Of a stretch of DNA of 39,532 bases, positions 13,818-23,308 are shown one piece after another. Origin of the DNA: an uncultured Pelagibacteraceae bacterium (lineage in GTDB: Bacteria; Pseudomonadota; Alphaproteobacteria; Pelagibacterales; Pelagibacteraceae). Made by a program: the position numbers and the translations under genes. The notes below the pieces were generated by a model, which was not told the DNA's origin, did not search any database, and saw nothing but the letters and a program-made list of their open reading frames with translations. How positions within the stretch are numbered: position 1 is the stretch's first letter; the number at the start of each line of letters is the position of its first letter. Where the stretch lies: the NCBI GenBank assembly GCA_902519625.1, contig CABYKS010000007.1, positions 1 through 39,532 on the forward strand. The letters run 5' to 3'.

Positions 13818-15845
13818 ATGCCAAAAAAGAAAAAAAGAAAAAAAATTAAAAAGAAAAAATCTTCAAGAAAAAAAATATTAAAAAAAAATAAAGTTAAAAA
13901 AGTTGGAAATTCTGAATTAATTTATAAAATAAAAAGTGATTGGATTAAAAAAGCGATAATAAATAAATCAGGATATGAAAAAAAATATTCTGATTCAATA
14001 AAAAATAACGATAAGTTTTGGAAAAAAGAAGGTAAGAGAATTACCTGGATTAAACCTTATACAAAAATTAAAGATTATAAATATAGTAAGTCAGATGTTA
14101 ACATTAGATGGTTTTATGATGGAACTTTAAACGCTTCGGCCAATTGCATAGATCGTCATTTAAAGAAAAATAAAGATAAAACTGCAATAATATGGGTAGG
14201 AGATGATCCAAAAGTACAAAAAAAAATTAGTTATAAACAATTACATCAGGAAGTTTCAAAAGCAGCAAATGGCTTAAAAGAAATAGGAATAAAAAAAGGC
14301 GATAGAGTTACAATTTATCTAACAATGATACCTGAGTTAGCATATACAATGCTTGCGTGCGCAAGGATAGGAGCAATTCATTCAATTATTTTTGGAGGTT
14401 TTTCAGCGGATAGTATATCTGGTAGAATTAATGATTGTAAATCTGAATACGTTATTACTGCTGATGAAGGTGTTAGAGGAGGAAAAATTATAGACTTAAA
14501 AGCAAAAGTAGATGAAGCTCTCTTGAATTGTCCAAATGTTAAAAAGTGTGTTGTGGTAAAACGAACTGGAAACAGAATTAATTGGGATGAAAGTAGAGAT
14601 GTTTGGTATCACGATATTACGAAAAAAGCTTCTAAGAATTGTGAACCTGAAGAAATGAATGCAGAAGATCCATTATTTATTTTATATACATCTGGATCTA
14701 CAGGAAAACCTAAAGGTGTTATGCACACGACGGGTGGTTATATGGTTTATGCTTCAATGACACATCAATATATTTTTAATTATAAATCAAAAGATATATA
14801 TTGGTGCACGGCTGATATTGGCTGGGTCACAGGTCACAGCTATATTATTTATGGACCTCTTGCAAATGGAGCAACAACAATTATGTCTGAGGGTATTCCT
14901 AATTATCCAGATTGGTCCAGATGGTGGCAAATAGTAGATAAATACAAGGTAAATATTTTTTATACTGCTCCGACTGCAATAAGAGCTATGATGAGAGAAG
15001 GAGATGGACCAGTAAAAAAAACATCAAGAAAATCACTTAAATTACTTGGAACTGTTGGAGAACCAATTAATCCAGAAGCTTGGCAATGGTATTTTAAAAT
15101 TGTAGGTGATTCTAGATGTCCGATCGTTGATACTTGGTGGCAGACAGAAACCGGAGGAATTTTAATTAGTCCTCAAACTGGAGCAATAGACTTAAAGCCT
15201 GGGTCTGCAACAAAACCATTTTATGGAATTAAACCTGAAATAGTTGATAAGGATGGCAAAGTTCTAAAAGGAGAAGCACAAGGAAGATTGTGTATAGCAC
15301 AATCTTGGCCAGGTCAAATGAGATCAGTGTATGGAGACCATGATAGATTTATAGAAACATACTTTTCTCAGTTTGATGGAAAATATTTTACTGGTGATGG
15401 CTGCAGAAGAGATAAAGATGGATACTATTGGATAACTGGAAGAGTAGATGATGTTATTATTGTATCAGGTCATAATTTAGGAACTGCAGAAATAGAGAGT
15501 GCCTTTGTGGCACATCCAAAAGTTGCAGAAGCTGCAGTAGTTGGATGTCCTCATGATATAAAAGGAAATGGATTATATTGTTATGTAACTTTGAATGTTG
15601 GAGAAGAGCCTAATGGAGATTTAGAAAGAGAATTAAAACTATGGGTAAGAAAACAAATTGGAGTAATTGCTACCCCAGATTTTATCCAGTTTTCACCTGG
15701 ACTACCAAAAACAAGATCTGGAAAAATAATGAGAAGAATTTTAAGAAAGATAGCTGCTAATGAACATGAACAACTTGGAGATACAACAACTTTAGCTGAT
15801 CCGAGCGTTGTTAAAAGTCTAGTTGAGAATAGAAAAAATATTTAA
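13818..15845 (+). CDS. acs: Acetyl-CoA synthetase with lysine-rich N-terminal extension
   Basis: Activates acetate to acetyl-CoA via acetyl-AMP. 675 residues, about 25 longer than typical. Core signatures: [24 protein letters not shown] from about residue 290, [28 protein letters not shown] and [11 protein letters not shown] with K636 at the acetylation-regulated position. Homology to other Acs begins near residue 31. The first 30 residues carry 17 Lys and 2 Arg. No Met is available downstream before the conserved core, so the extension is real unless a rare start is used. It converges with the next gene (4-base overlap). The nearby symporter pair suggests acetate scavenging. Confidence 0.97.
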   Translation: MPKKKKRKKIKKKKSSRKKILKKNKVKKVGNSELIYKIKSDWIKKAIINKSGYEKKYSDSIKNNDKFWKKEGKRITWIKPYTKIKDYKYSKSDVNIRWFYDGTLNASANCIDRHLKKNKDKTAIIWVGDDPKVQKKISYKQLHQEVSKAANGLKEIGIKKGDRVTIYLTMIPELAYTMLACARIGAIHSIIFGGFSADSISGRINDCKSEYVITADEGVRGGKIIDLKAKVDEALLNCPNVKKCVVVKRTGNRINWDESRDVWYHDITKKASKNCEPEEMNAEDPLFILYTSGSTGKPKGVMHTTGGYMVYASMTHQYIFNYKSKDIYWCTADIGWVTGHSYIIYGPLANGATTIMSEGIPNYPDWSRWWQIVDKYKVNIFYTAPTAIRAMMREGDGPVKKTSRKSLKLLGTVGEPINPEAWQWYFKIVGDSRCPIVDTWWQTETGGILISPQTGAIDLKPGSATKPFYGIKPEIVDKDGKVLKGEAQGRLCIAQSWPGQMRSVYGDHDRFIETYFSQFDGKYFTGDGCRRDKDGYYWITGRVDDVIIVSGHNLGTAEIESAFVAHPKVAEAAVVGCPHDIKGNGLYCYVTLNVGEEPNGDLERELKLWVRKQIGVIATPDFIQFSPGLPKTRSGKIMRRILRKIAANEHEQLGDTTTLADPSVVKSLVENRKNI

Positions 15846-16465
15846 AACTTTGCTCTCTCGTTAAATTCTTTTTTAACAATATCCCACTTTAAAATTACTG
15901 AATTTAAAACAATCTTACGATCAAGCTCTTTTAATTCTTCAGCTATAGGCGCCCACTTATATAATGATAATGCACTAGGATTAAACGGAAGATCATTATA
16001 ATAAGTGCTCCAATTAATGTTTTGTAATCTTTCATTAAAATTCTTTTTTGCTTCTTCAATAATATCTAGTGGCATTTTATTTATAGTTTCATCATCTAAA
16101 ATTTTTAGAAAAATTTCTTTAGCTTCTTCAACGTTTTGATAATTAAAATTATTTTTTAAATATGAAAATGTAAAAAATGTGAGATCTTGAAGAGCAACAG
16201 CATACATATTCCACTTAGCTAAATTTACAGACGCCATGAATTTATCATTTTCAAAATGAAGAACATATCTTGTTCCCATTCTAGTTTTCAAATAACCATA
16301 AAGTGTTACTTGAGTAACCCAAGCTGATTTAGACTGAATAAAATCCTCTAACTCATCCAAATTACTTATTTTTGTCTTTGGTATGAAAGCTTTAAAAAGT
16401 GAAAAAAGATAAATCTTAAAGTCTTTCCAAGTAAGATCTTTCCAAGTTAATTTGTATTTTGCCAT
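15842..16465 (-). CDS. Conserved hypothetical protein (alphaproteobacterial type)
   Basis: 207 residues, soluble, mostly helical, with no signal peptide or catalytic motif I can recognise. Features: an N-terminal direct repeat [11 protein letters not shown] (residues 6-16) mirrored in the DNA, a [17 protein letters not shown] segment and a late [21 protein letters not shown] that looks conserved. It lies between acs and the divergent symporter operon. Similar unnamed proteins seem to occur beside carboxylate-uptake genes in alphaproteobacteria, but that is recollection. Function unknown. Confidence 0.75.
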   Translation of the reverse strand: MAKYKLTWKDLTWKDFKIYLFSLFKAFIPKTKISNLDELEDFIQSKSAWVTQVTLYGYLKTRMGTRYVLHFENDKFMASVNLAKWNMYAVALQDLTFFTFSYLKNNFNYQNVEEAKEIFLKILDDETINKMPLDIIEEAKKNFNERLQNINWSTYYNDLPFNPSALSLYKWAPIAEELKELDRKIVLNSVILKWDIVKKEFNERAKF

Positions 16466-16570
16466 AAAAATAGCTATTTATTTATTTTATACCCTAAAAA
16501 CACCACTATTATTAACAATTTTAACACTTTAAATCTCTTTCATAATGGTTATGGTTTCCGCCAGTTATAA

Positions 16571-16591
16571 CTAAAAGAGGAGATAATAATG
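16571..16591 (+). promoter_or_regulatory. Strong ribosome-binding site of the symporter operon
   Basis: AGAGGAG lies 7 bases before the ATG at 16589. Most genes in this window lack any such purine-rich match, so this start is marked for high translation, in keeping with the better codon choice of the two symporter genes. A 10-base palindrome, AGTTATAACT, ends just upstream at 16572. Confidence 0.6.
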
Positions 16592-16852
16592 TCAAAACAA
16601 GCACAACACTGGGAAAAAACCAGAGGATTGTTAATGGTAACATTAGCAATTTGGTTTGTATTCTCAATTGGCATCTTCCTTTTTGGAGCTGAAATGGAGA
16701 CCGTTGGTGGACCCTTCGGTTATCCACTGACATATTGGTTTACTTGTCAGGGATCTCTTGGAATTTTTGTAATCCTAATTTTCTGGTTTGCGAACAGACA
16801 AGAAAAAATCGATGAAGAGTTCGGTTTCAGTGAAAAAGGAGGAGATGATTAA
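16589..16852 (+). CDS. Sodium/substrate symporter small subunit (DUF4212)
   Basis: 87 residues, two membrane helices. The pattern W-x2-T-R at the start (HWEKTRGLLMVTLAIWFVFSI), then GGPFGYPLTYWFTCQGSLGIFVILIFWFA and an acidic tail, is that of DUF4212 (small subunit of VC_2705-type symporters). It starts behind a strong ribosome-binding site, and its stop overlaps the ATG of the large subunit (TAATG), ensuring stoichiometric synthesis. The 123 bases upstream hold the promoter, though no clear consensus can be named. Confidence 0.95.
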   Translation: MSKQAQHWEKTRGLLMVTLAIWFVFSIGIFLFGAEMETVGGPFGYPLTYWFTCQGSLGIFVILIFWFANRQEKIDEEFGFSEKGGDD

Positions 16853-18669
16853 TGATTAAAGGTAATTTTATAGATAATTTGCCTAAAGTTTATGGAATCT
16901 ACACAGGTGGATTTTTAGCTTTCATAATCATTATGGCAATTGGCGAACAGATGGGTATGACAGCAAAAGCAATAGGAATTGCATTCGTTGCTTTTACTGT
17001 GGCCATCTACGCAATAATTGGTTATCTATCACGTACAGCACAAGCTGATGCTTATTACGTAGCTGGAAGGCAAGTACCAACCGTATTCAACGGAATGGCA
17101 ACTGCAGCAGACTGGATGTCTGGTGCATCATTCGTTGCAATGGCAGGTGGTATTTACTTCAAAGGTTACGGTTATATGGCACTACTTGTAGGTTGGACTG
17201 GTGGATATGTATTAGTTGCATCTTTATTAGCACCATACCTAAGAAAATTTGGCTGTTACACAGTTCCAGATTTCATTGGTACAAGATACGGTGGTAATTT
17301 AAGTAGGTTTCTAGCAGTAGTGGTCTTAACTGTTGCTTCATTTACTTATGTGACTGCACAAATTAACGCTACAGGTACTATTGCATCTGTTGCTCTAGAT
17401 ATCCCATTCCAATACGCAGTTTATGTTGGATTAGTAAGTATTTTACTATGTTCAATGTTAGGTGGTATGAGAGGGGTAACTTGGACACAGGTTGCACAAT
17501 ATATCGTATTAATAATAGCTTACTTGCTTCCAGTATTTTGGATCAGTAATAAAATGGGTGCGGGTTTCTTCCCACACTTTATGTTAGCTGATGAAGTTGC
17601 GAGAATTGCTGATCTTGAAGCCCAATTTGGTTTAGGGACAGTAACAAACTCTGCAGCTGACTTAGCAACTGTACCAAAAGGTTTAGCAGGTATAACTAAA
17701 GCTCACTCAGCGGTTAACGCTACACCTTGGGCATTTATTTCATTAGCACTAGCGATGATGATGGGAACAGCTTCATTGCCTCACGTGATGATGAGATATT
17801 TTACTACTCCAAGTGTAAAAGCAGCTAGAAAATCAGTAGGTTGGTCTTTATTCTTTATCTTCCTACTTTATTCTTCTGCTCCAATGTTAGCGACACTATC
17901 TAAATTGTCATTGATAGATCCTAACTTAGCGACTGGAATTATTGGTAAATCGATAAGTGAAGTTCAAGCGATAGATTGGTATCAAAACTGGAACCAAGCA
18001 AACTTAATGTTTGTAAGCGACTTTAACGGAAATGGAACTCTTGAATTAAATGAGTTTTTCATGGGTGGTAAAGCCGTTGTGTTAGCAACTCCAGAAATAG
18101 CTGGATTACCATATGTAATCTCAGGTCTAGTTGCTGCTGGAGGTATGGCAGCTGCCATGTCAACAGCCGATGGTTTAATTCTAGCGATTGCAAATGCTTT
18201 GTCTCATGACTTGTACTACAAGATCATTGATCCAAAAGCAGAAACTGCAAAAAGACTAGTTGTTGCAAGGGTATTACTTGTAGTAATTGGTTTTGCCGGA
18301 GCAACTATTGCAGCAATGGAGATCCAAGGTATCTTAGGTTCAGTAATCTGGGCTTTTGACTTTGCGATGTCTGGATTATTCTTCCCACTTGTACTTGGTG
18401 TATGGTGGAAGAGAGCTAACAGAGAAGGTGCTATAGCTGGTATGGCTTTAGGTCTTGCTTCTGGTATGGGTTACCTAATTTGGGTACGAAATGGTGGAAG
18501 TGGATTCTTAGGTATTACACAGTTAACGTTTGGTATCTTCGGTTCAGCTGTCAGCTTAGTATCTATGGTTGTGGTAAGTTTAATTACTTCAGAGCCTGAT
18601 GCTGCTACGCAAAAAATGGTTGATGAGGTTCGAGTACCAGCTGGTAAATCGATCCTTGGCAAACACTAA
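16852..18669 (+). CDS. Sodium:solute symporter large subunit, VC_2705 subfamily (acetate/carboxylate uptake)
   Basis: 605 residues, about 12-13 membrane helices, SSS family like ActP. Seen: AYYVAGRQVPTVFNGMATAADWMSGASF (Na+-site region), a long loop about 245-290, MMMGTASLPHVMMRYFT and MAAAMSTADGLILAIANALSHDLY. Residues 390-401 (D-F-N-G-N-G-T-L-E-L-N-E) match an EF-hand calcium loop with ligands at positions 1, 3, 5 and 12. With acs nearby, acetate is the likely substrate, but other short carboxylates fit too. Codon use is richer in G+C than in its neighbours, suggesting strong expression. A terminator follows. Confidence 0.95.
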   Translation: MIKGNFIDNLPKVYGIYTGGFLAFIIIMAIGEQMGMTAKAIGIAFVAFTVAIYAIIGYLSRTAQADAYYVAGRQVPTVFNGMATAADWMSGASFVAMAGGIYFKGYGYMALLVGWTGGYVLVASLLAPYLRKFGCYTVPDFIGTRYGGNLSRFLAVVVLTVASFTYVTAQINATGTIASVALDIPFQYAVYVGLVSILLCSMLGGMRGVTWTQVAQYIVLIIAYLLPVFWISNKMGAGFFPHFMLADEVARIADLEAQFGLGTVTNSAADLATVPKGLAGITKAHSAVNATPWAFISLALAMMMGTASLPHVMMRYFTTPSVKAARKSVGWSLFFIFLLYSSAPMLATLSKLSLIDPNLATGIIGKSISEVQAIDWYQNWNQANLMFVSDFNGNGTLELNEFFMGGKAVVLATPEIAGLPYVISGLVAAGGMAAAMSTADGLILAIANALSHDLYYKIIDPKAETAKRLVVARVLLVVIGFAGATIAAMEIQGILGSVIWAFDFAMSGLFFPLVLGVWWKRANREGAIAGMALGLASGMGYLIWVRNGGSGFLGITQLTFGIFGSAVSLVSMVVVSLITSEPDAATQKMVDEVRVPAGKSILGKH

Positions 18670-18679
18670 ATAATCTTTT

Positions 18680-18706
18680 AAAGGGGCGATTAATTTCGCC
18701 CCTTTT
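18680..18706 (+). terminator. Rho-independent terminator after the symporter operon
   Basis: A perfect 10-base-pair stem, AAAGGGGCGA (18680-18689) with TCGCCCCTTT (18696-18705), closes a 6-base loop and runs into T-rich sequence. It starts 10 bases after the symporter stop. It is the only clear intrinsic terminator in the window, in keeping with a strongly transcribed operon. Confidence 0.92.
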
Positions 18707-18738
18707 AATTTCTCACTTTTTAAAATATAAATTTCACA

Positions 18739-19095
18739 ATGTCTGCTAATTTTCATCCTCTAGTCTATATAATTGATTATATTCTTGGAATAATCATGTG
18801 GACCTTGATTGGAAGAGTTGCGATGAATATTTTTCAAAGAGAAGACTCTCAATTTTTTTTTATGAGAGTGTTTGTTAAATTCACTAATCCATTAATTTAT
18901 ATTTTTAAACCCATAACCCCTTCGTTTATAATACAGCCTTTAGTACCTTTATATGTGGCTTGGTTTTTCTTTATGATAAGATTTTACTTAATGCCATGGA
19001 TTTTGGGTTATTCTGTAATGGGCATGTTGTCTTTTCCTTTAGAAAGTGAAATTTCAAGACAAATTTATCAATTTTTTAATTCAATTAAATTTTAA
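18739..19095 (+). CDS. Divergent YggT-like membrane protein
   Basis: 118 residues with three hydrophobic segments. The order first helix (IIDYILGIIMWTLIGRVAMNIF), then VKFTNPLIYIFKPITPSFI, then a final helix parallels YggT (PF02325: membrane helix, NPxLxPIRRxxP, membrane helix), though the Arg pair is lost. Function unknown. It lies between the symporter terminator and rpe, 28 bases before rpe. Compare the canonical YggT at 8293. Confidence 0.72.
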   Translation: MSANFHPLVYIIDYILGIIMWTLIGRVAMNIFQREDSQFFFMRVFVKFTNPLIYIFKPITPSFIIQPLVPLYVAWFFFMIRFYLMPWILGYSVMGMLSFPLESEISRQIYQFFNSIKF

Positions 19096-19123
19096 AAATT
19101 GATACTAGTAAATCTAGCTATCA

Positions 19124-19783
19124 ATGAAAAAAATACAAATTTCACCATCAATTCTATCAGCTGATTTCAGTCAGTTAGGAAATGAAATAAAAAGATTGGA
19201 AAAAGGTGGGGCCGATATGATTCATGTAGATGTTATGGATGGTCATTTTGTTCCTAATCTTACAATTGGTCCACCTGTAATTAAAAGATTACGTAATTGT
19301 ACCAAGCTACCTTTTGATGTTCATTTGATGATATCTCCAGTACATAAATATATTGAAGATTATTCAAAAGCAGGAGCCGATATAATTACAATACACCCAG
19401 AGGCAACAGATAATTTAATAGATTCGATTGATCATATTAGAAAACTAAATAAAAAAGTTGGAGTTTCTTTAAATCCAGATACTAAATTAAATATTATTGA
19501 AAATATTTTAGATAAAATAGATCTAGTTTTAATCATGAGTGTTTTTCCAGGATTTGGTGGTCAAAAATTTATGCACGAAGTTGTAGAAAAAATTAAAAAT
19601 TTAAAGAAAATTAAAGATGAAAAAAAGCTTAATTTCGATATTGAAGTTGATGGTGGTATTAATTTTGAAAATAGTAAAATAGTAATTGAAGCAGGGGCTA
19701 ATATTTTAGTTTCGGGAACAACTATTTTTAAAGAAAATAATGGCAATATAAAAAAGAATATTGATTCTCTGAAATTAGAATAA
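19124..19783 (+). CDS. rpe: Ribulose-phosphate 3-epimerase
   Basis: Interconverts ribulose-5-P and xylulose-5-P (pentose phosphate pathway). 219 residues, TIM barrel. Seen: PSILSADFSQLG, HVDVMDGHFVPNLTIGP with the metal/catalytic His-Asp, DVHLM, MSVFPGFGGQKF and VDGGI with the second catalytic Asp, then a phosphate loop near SGTTIF. Followed by the heparinase-fold gene after 4 bases. Confidence 0.98.
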   Translation: MKKIQISPSILSADFSQLGNEIKRLEKGGADMIHVDVMDGHFVPNLTIGPPVIKRLRNCTKLPFDVHLMISPVHKYIEDYSKAGADIITIHPEATDNLIDSIDHIRKLNKKVGVSLNPDTKLNIIENILDKIDLVLIMSVFPGFGGQKFMHEVVEKIKNLKKIKDEKKLNFDIEVDGGINFENSKIVIEAGANILVSGTTIFKENNGNIKKNIDSLKLE

Positions 19784-19787
19784 ATAA

Positions 19788-21416
19788 ATGATTTTAAAAA
19801 ATTCTTTGAATTTTATTAGTGAATTTTTTAATTACTCATCAAATCAAATAAGAAAAATTTATTTAAGTTCTAGAATTTATAATAAAAAAATATCTAGAAT
19901 TGATGATAAACTTATCGAATACAAACCTAGTCCAAATCTGCTTGATTGCTTGATAAAATACGACAAAAAGAAAAATAATATTGAAAATTTTTATTTAAAT
20001 TCTGTTTGGAGCGACGAAGATATAAAAGAAATTGATTATAAAAAGCTTCATAGTTTTTTTTGGTTATTTACAATTGATTTAAAATCTTCAAAAAAAATTA
20101 CTCAATCAATTATTTCAAATTGGATTGATAAAAATCAGAAATATAATTCTAAAAGTTGGGAAATAGATACTTTGTCAAAAAGAGTTATAGCTTGGATATC
20201 AAATTCAAAACTAAGTTATGATGACAGTGATGAAATTTATAAAGAAAAATTTAATAGCAATATAAAAAAACAGGTTAACCATTTAATTAATGAAATAAAT
20301 AGATCTAAATGGGTAAATGATAAAATGATTGGCTGTGCTTCAATTATACTATCAGGACTTTCATATAAAGATGAAAAATACTTAGATTATGGACTAAATC
20401 TTTTAAAAAAAATTATAAACTCTTCTTTTGATGCACAAAATTTTCCAAAATCAAGAAACTTCAGGCAACTTACATTTTATTTAAAATATTTTATTTTAAT
20501 AAGAGAATGGCTCAAAGAATCTCAAAATGAAATTCCAGAATATTTGAATGAAATAATTTTTTTCTTAGGACAAAATTATAACTTTATGTGGCAGAATACT
20601 AATCAGAACTTATTATTTAACGGAAACCATATAAATTCAAATGCTGATTTTGATAAATATTTAAATTTTCACAATTACAAATTTAAAAATGAAAGTAATG
20701 AAAATGGAGGATATGCTATTTTAAAGAACAAAAATATTATTCTTTCAGTTGATCTAGGATCTTCTCCTCAAAAAAAATTTAGTAGTGATTATCAGTCTGG
20801 GGCTTTATCTTTTGAAATTTTTTTTAATAACTGCAAGTTAATTTCTAATTGTGGTTATTTCCAAAATTATAAACATCAGCTTAATTCCATCTCTAAATCA
20901 ACTGCAACACATTCTGCTCTTGTTTTAGATAACAGATCTTCATGTAAAATGAAAAAAGATACCGATGGTATTTTCAAAGTTGATGAAGAGATAAAAGTTA
21001 TAAAAAAAAATGTTGTATCTGAAAAAAAATATTGGAATATCTCAGGATCTCACGATGGTTACTTAAAAAAATATGGAGTAATTCATCAAAGAGAAATAGA
21101 ATTTTTTGTGGAAAAAAATAAATTTATTGGAAAAGACAAGTTAATTAAGAATAAAAAGTTTAAAAGTTCAAATTTTGAAATTCGATTTCATTTTGAACCT
21201 GGAGTTAAAATAACAAAAACCCAAGACGGTAAATCAATTCTCATTGAATTAGAAAATTCTGGATGGAAATTTTTATGTAAAGATCATAAAATTGATGTTG
21301 AAACTGGTTTATATTTCGGTAAAAAAAACTCTTTTCTTGAAAATCAAAATATATTTATTTCGGGATTAACTCAAAATGAAAATCAGGAAATTATATGGGA
21401 AATAATTAAAATTTAA
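19788..21416 (+). CDS. Heparinase II/III family protein
   Basis: 542 residues. The N-terminal half is helical (alpha/alpha-toroid-like, with WIDKNQKYNSKSWEIDTLSKRVIAWISN around 110-137). The C-terminal half is the heparinase II/III beta domain: GGYAILKNKNIILSVDLG, HSALVLDN near residue 380, and HDGYLKKYGVIHQREIEF. No signal peptide is visible, unlike true secreted lyases, so it may act in the cytoplasm or not be a lyase at all. Its site between rpe and purH is conserved in alphaproteobacteria as I recall, suggesting a housekeeping role. The stop overlaps the purH ATG (TAATG). Confidence 0.88.
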   Translation: MILKNSLNFISEFFNYSSNQIRKIYLSSRIYNKKISRIDDKLIEYKPSPNLLDCLIKYDKKKNNIENFYLNSVWSDEDIKEIDYKKLHSFFWLFTIDLKSSKKITQSIISNWIDKNQKYNSKSWEIDTLSKRVIAWISNSKLSYDDSDEIYKEKFNSNIKKQVNHLINEINRSKWVNDKMIGCASIILSGLSYKDEKYLDYGLNLLKKIINSSFDAQNFPKSRNFRQLTFYLKYFILIREWLKESQNEIPEYLNEIIFFLGQNYNFMWQNTNQNLLFNGNHINSNADFDKYLNFHNYKFKNESNENGGYAILKNKNIILSVDLGSSPQKKFSSDYQSGALSFEIFFNNCKLISNCGYFQNYKHQLNSISKSTATHSALVLDNRSSCKMKKDTDGIFKVDEEIKVIKKNVVSEKKYWNISGSHDGYLKKYGVIHQREIEFFVEKNKFIGKDKLIKNKKFKSSNFEIRFHFEPGVKITKTQDGKSILIELENSGWKFLCKDHKIDVETGLYFGKKNSFLENQNIFISGLTQNENQEIIWEIIKI

Positions 21417-22957
21417 TGAAAAAAATTAAAACAGCATTAATTTCAGTACATAATAAAAAAAATTTGAAATTACTTTTAAAGAATTTATCAAAACATAAAA
21501 TAAAAATTATTAGCTCGGGAGGGACTTTTAAAGAAATAAAAAAAATGGGCTATAAGTGCATAGAAGTATCAAAATATACTGGTTCAAAAGAAATATTAGA
21601 TGGAAGAGTCAAGACGCTACATCCCAAAATTCATGCTGGAATTTTGAGTGTAAGAAAAAAAAAATCTCATACAAGAGATTTAAAAAAAAATAATTTTCAA
21701 GAAATTGATCTTGTTATTGTAAATTTTTATCCTTTTGAAAAAATTTTAGAAAATAAAAATAATCATAAAAACATAATTGAAAATATTGATATTGGAGGAC
21801 CCACAATGGTTCGGGCTGCTGCTAAAAATTTTAATGATGTCACTGTAATTACTAGCCCTGAACAATATGCTAACCTAATAGAAGAATTAAATTCAAATAA
21901 AAGTAGAACTACTTTGGAGTTTAGGCAACAAATGTCAGAAATAGCATTTACTGAAACTGCTTATTACGATGGTGTAATATCAAATTATTTTATTACTAAA
22001 TCAAAAAAATTATTCCCTAAAAAAAAAATATTTTCTAGCAATCTAGTTGAAAATTTAAGATATGGAGAAAATCCCCACCAAGAGGCAGCTATTTATTCCT
22101 TGGGAAATAAATTAAACATAAAACAAATTAATGGAAAAAAATTAAGTTATAATAATTATAATGATATATTTTCTGCTCTTTTAATCTCTAAATCGTTTCC
22201 AAAAAATATTGGTACAGCTATAATTAAGCATGCTAATCCATGTGGTATCTCAATTAATAAAAATAAATTACAAAGTTATAAACAAGCGCTTGCATGTGAT
22301 CCAATAAGTGCATTTGGAGGAATAGTTGCCTGTAATTTTAAAATTAAAAATAATTTAGCACTAGAACTAAAAAAAATATATTTAGAAGTAGTTATTTGTA
22401 ATGGAATTGAAAATAGTGCTTTAAATATATTAAAAAAAAAAAAGAACCTAAGAATTGTTGATTCGAGTAAACTAAAAGATATTAATTTAATTAATATATC
22501 ATCAAAATTTAGTTCTCTACTAATACAAACTGCTGATACATTTTCTTTTTCAAAATCAAACTTTAAAATAGTTTCTAAAATTAAACCTAGCTTTAAAACT
22601 TTAAAAAATTTGATATTTGCATTTAATGTTTGCAGATTTGTAAAATCTAATGCAATTGTTATAGCAAACAAAGATTCAACAATTGGAATTGGATCTGGCC
22701 AGCCAAGTAGATTGGATAGTTGTGAAATAGCAATAAATAAAATGAATAAATTTTTTAAAGAAAAAAAAGGTGATGAAATTATCGCAGCTTCAGATGCTTT
22801 TTTTCCTTTTGTGGACGGTATAGAAAAGTTGGTTCAATCTGGTGTATCAGCTATTATTCAACCATCAGGTTCTATTAGAGATAAAGAGATTATTAAATTC
22901 GCAAATAAAACAAATACTGTGTTAGTTTTTTCGAAAACTAGACATTTTAAGCATTAG
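21416..22957 (+). CDS. purH: Bifunctional AICAR formyltransferase/IMP cyclohydrolase
   Basis: Performs the last two steps of IMP synthesis; its formyl donor is 10-formyl-THF from FolD. 513 residues. The N-terminal MGS-like domain includes SSGGTFKEI, GRVKTLHPKIHAGIL and the IDIGGPTMVRAAAKN block. The C-terminal AICARFT domain includes LRYGENPHQ, KHANPCG with the catalytic Lys-His, FGGIVA, GSGQPSR and SDAFFPF. A run of 12 A at 22432-22443 lies inside the frame without breaking it. It converges with the next gene (11-base overlap). Confidence 0.98.
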   Translation: MKKIKTALISVHNKKNLKLLLKNLSKHKIKIISSGGTFKEIKKMGYKCIEVSKYTGSKEILDGRVKTLHPKIHAGILSVRKKKSHTRDLKKNNFQEIDLVIVNFYPFEKILENKNNHKNIIENIDIGGPTMVRAAAKNFNDVTVITSPEQYANLIEELNSNKSRTTLEFRQQMSEIAFTETAYYDGVISNYFITKSKKLFPKKKIFSSNLVENLRYGENPHQEAAIYSLGNKLNIKQINGKKLSYNNYNDIFSALLISKSFPKNIGTAIIKHANPCGISINKNKLQSYKQALACDPISAFGGIVACNFKIKNNLALELKKIYLEVVICNGIENSALNILKKKKNLRIVDSSKLKDINLINISSKFSSLLIQTADTFSFSKSNFKIVSKIKPSFKTLKNLIFAFNVCRFVKSNAIVIANKDSTIGIGSGQPSRLDSCEIAINKMNKFFKEKKGDEIIAASDAFFPFVDGIEKLVQSGVSAIIQPSGSIRDKEIIKFANKTNTVLVFSKTRHFKH

Positions 22958-23291
22958 AAATTTTATCAATTTTTGCAGCAAGTACAAAGTCGCTTTCATG
23001 TAGACCGTTTATTGCATGTGTAAAGATTTTAATTTTAGCGTACCCCCATCCAAACCAAATATCAGGGTGATGACCTTCTATTTCGGCAATATCTCCTACT
23101 TTATTTATAAAATTTTGACTTTCTAAAAAATTATTAAACTTAAATTCCTTAATAAGATAATAATTTTTTTTATCATCAGACTTTACATCCCAACCATCAA
23201 CTTTTTTTAAGTATTTATGAATTTCACCTATATCAAAACTTGGAATACCCCCTTCGCAAGGAATACATTTCTTATCTGCTAAATCACTCAT
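22947..23291 (-). CDS. phhB: Pterin-4a-carbinolamine dehydratase
   Basis: 114 residues. The active-site block EGHHPDIWFGWGYAKIKIFTHAINGL (paired His, then the later His) is intact, with DVKSDDKKNYYLIKEFKF upstream. It dehydrates 4a-hydroxytetrahydrobiopterin, or moonlights in folate metabolism. No phenylalanine hydroxylase is seen in the window, so the second role may apply. A Cys pair at C9 and C12 near the N-terminus (KKCIPCEGG) is common in the family. It lies just downstream of tRNA-Gly on the same strand, 17 bases from its CCA, so the two may share a transcript. Confidence 0.95.
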   Translation of the reverse strand: MSDLADKKCIPCEGGIPSFDIGEIHKYLKKVDGWDVKSDDKKNYYLIKEFKFNNFLESQNFINKVGDIAEIEGHHPDIWFGWGYAKIKIFTHAINGLHESDFVLAAKIDKISNA

Positions 23292-23308
23292 TCTTGCCCT
23301 TATTTAGT

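Noticed and set aside
16563-16572. Palindrome AGTTATAACT just before the symporter ribosome-binding site as an operator
   Set aside because: Short and A/T-rich with no partner site; kept only as a remark in the ribosome-binding-site entry.
16521-16733. Minus-strand 70-residue frame opposite the symporter small subunit
   Set aside because: It overlaps the DUF4212 gene and its promoter region, and its translation has no family features.
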